Part shown: in pieces, positions 41,934 through 42,385 of the stretch
Numbering within the stretch: the stretch's first letter is position 1
Layout: every line of letters begins with the position of its first letter
Source: Pseudomonadota bacterium
GTDB taxonomy: Bacteria; Desulfobacterota; Desulfobacteria; Desulfobacterales; Desulfobacteraceae
DNA length: 42,385 nucleotides
NCBI GenBank assembly: GCA_018821535.1
Contig: JAHJLV010000021.1
Coordinates: 1-42,385 of the forward strand
Reading direction: 5' to 3'
Translations under genes and position numbers: made by a program
The notes under the pieces: generated by a model
Seen by the model: only the letters and a program-made list of their open reading frames with translations
Told to the model about the DNA's origin: nothing
Databases searched by the model: none

Positions 41934-42385
41934 ATGGTTGAAAAAGACTTATTAAAAACAATTGTTTTTCTGCAGGATTTACCAGAACCCATGCTGGAAA
42001 AAATATCATTAAATACACAGATTCAGATGTTCAAGTCCCAAACGGTTTTATTTGAAAAAAACCAGGCGCTTAAACAGCTGTATATGCTGGCCTCCGGTGT
42101 GGTTCATTTAACAATCCGCACAGCTTCCGGAGAGAATCTGATTCTGGATAAAGTCACCCCTGGAAGAACATTCGGGATAGCTGCTTTAATGAAAGAATCT
42201 TCTACCTCATTTTCAGCAATGTGCGCAGAAGACAGTTCCATTATAACCTTTTCAAGTGAGAAGATACATCAGCTGTTTGTTGAAGATTTTAAGATGGGGC
42301 ATAAGCTGATGTCCCATATTGTCAAGCTTTTTAAAGACAGGATGGAGCGTCATACCAGTCAGTTCCTGCATTATCTTGCAATGCA
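41934..42385 (+). CDS. Second cyclic-nucleotide-binding-domain protein, cut at the window edge
   Basis: The 150 visible codons encode a paralogue of the preceding gene. They share LYML.SG.V, LD.V..G..FGI and a long helix (FVEDFKMGHKLMSHIVKLFKDRME). The cassette reads FGIAALMKESSTSFSA, again without the Glu and Arg of a true cAMP site. The frame is open to the end of the window, so a C-terminal domain may follow. It starts 37 bases after the first paralogue, with GGGG as a possible ribosome binding site. Confidence 0.78.
   Translation, partial: MVEKDLLKTIVFLQDLPEPMLEKISLNTQIQMFKSQTVLFEKNQALKQLYMLASGVVHLTIRTASGENLILDKVTPGRTFGIAALMKESSTSFSAMCAEDSSIITFSSEKIHQLFVEDFKMGHKLMSHIVKLFKDRMERHTSQFLHYLAM

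Overview
The window looks like chromosomal DNA from a sulfate-reducing, anaerobic Desulfobacterales-type bacterium (Desulfobacterota, formerly Deltaproteobacteria). This is inferred from gene content, not from a database match. The main clues are an HdrA-type flavoprotein with an in-frame UGA at the known selenocysteine site, a PxxKW cysteine-rich protein, a DHH/CBS/poly(A)-polymerase-type tRNA nucleotidyltransferase fusion, many two-component proteins, and an Mrp/Mbh-type ion-transport module. The DNA leans AT-rich and the genes are tightly packed, often overlapping end to end.

Region 1 (1-17.5 kb) is mostly housekeeping on both strands. It opens with the Sec-containing HdrA fragment and a partial downstream gene (minus). 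Then come miaA, a LpoA-like lipoprotein, a plant-type 6-phosphofructokinase overlapped with kdsD (minus), a PxxKW protein, a PLP aminotransferase, a CLC chloride channel/transporter with CBS domains, truA with an overlapping MarR-type regulator, a divergent flavin split-barrel protein, a Phd/RelE-type toxin-antitoxin pair with a visible operator-promoter, argJ, an RsuA/RluB pseudouridine synthase, trpS and the tRNA nucleotidyltransferase fusion.

Region 2 (17.6-23.8 kb) holds pilC and a PilS-like kinase with no regulator beside it. A decayed stretch follows, at about 20.17-21.28 kb. It contains a 76-bp divergent copy of part of the next kinase gene and a truncated, frameshifted BBP7-type porin pseudogene. 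Then come a NarX/NarL-like soluble kinase and regulator pair, surE and a tRNA-Pro(GGG).

Region 3 (24.1 kb to the end) is the most interesting part: an all-plus-strand array of ion-transport and signalling genes. In order it encodes a sodium/proton antiporter-like permease, a histidine kinase with an N-terminal Rossmann-like domain and two PAS domains, a receiver-PAS-kinase hybrid, a stand-alone receiver, a tandem universal stress protein, an ArsB/NhaD-type permease, an eIF2B-like protein whose start overlaps the permease stop, and another stand-alone receiver. Then comes an Mrp/Mbh module (E, F, G, MbhD-like, MbhE-MrpB fusion, C, three different D-type subunits, two tiny membrane proteins), and finally two paralogous cyclic-nucleotide-binding-domain proteins without a DNA-binding domain. 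The order matches the ion-translocating half of archaeal membrane-bound hydrogenase (mbhA-H), but no hydrogenase genes and no MrpA are present within the window. I infer a sodium/proton homeostasis unit with its own phosphorelay. Nothing in the sequence proves that the parts act together.
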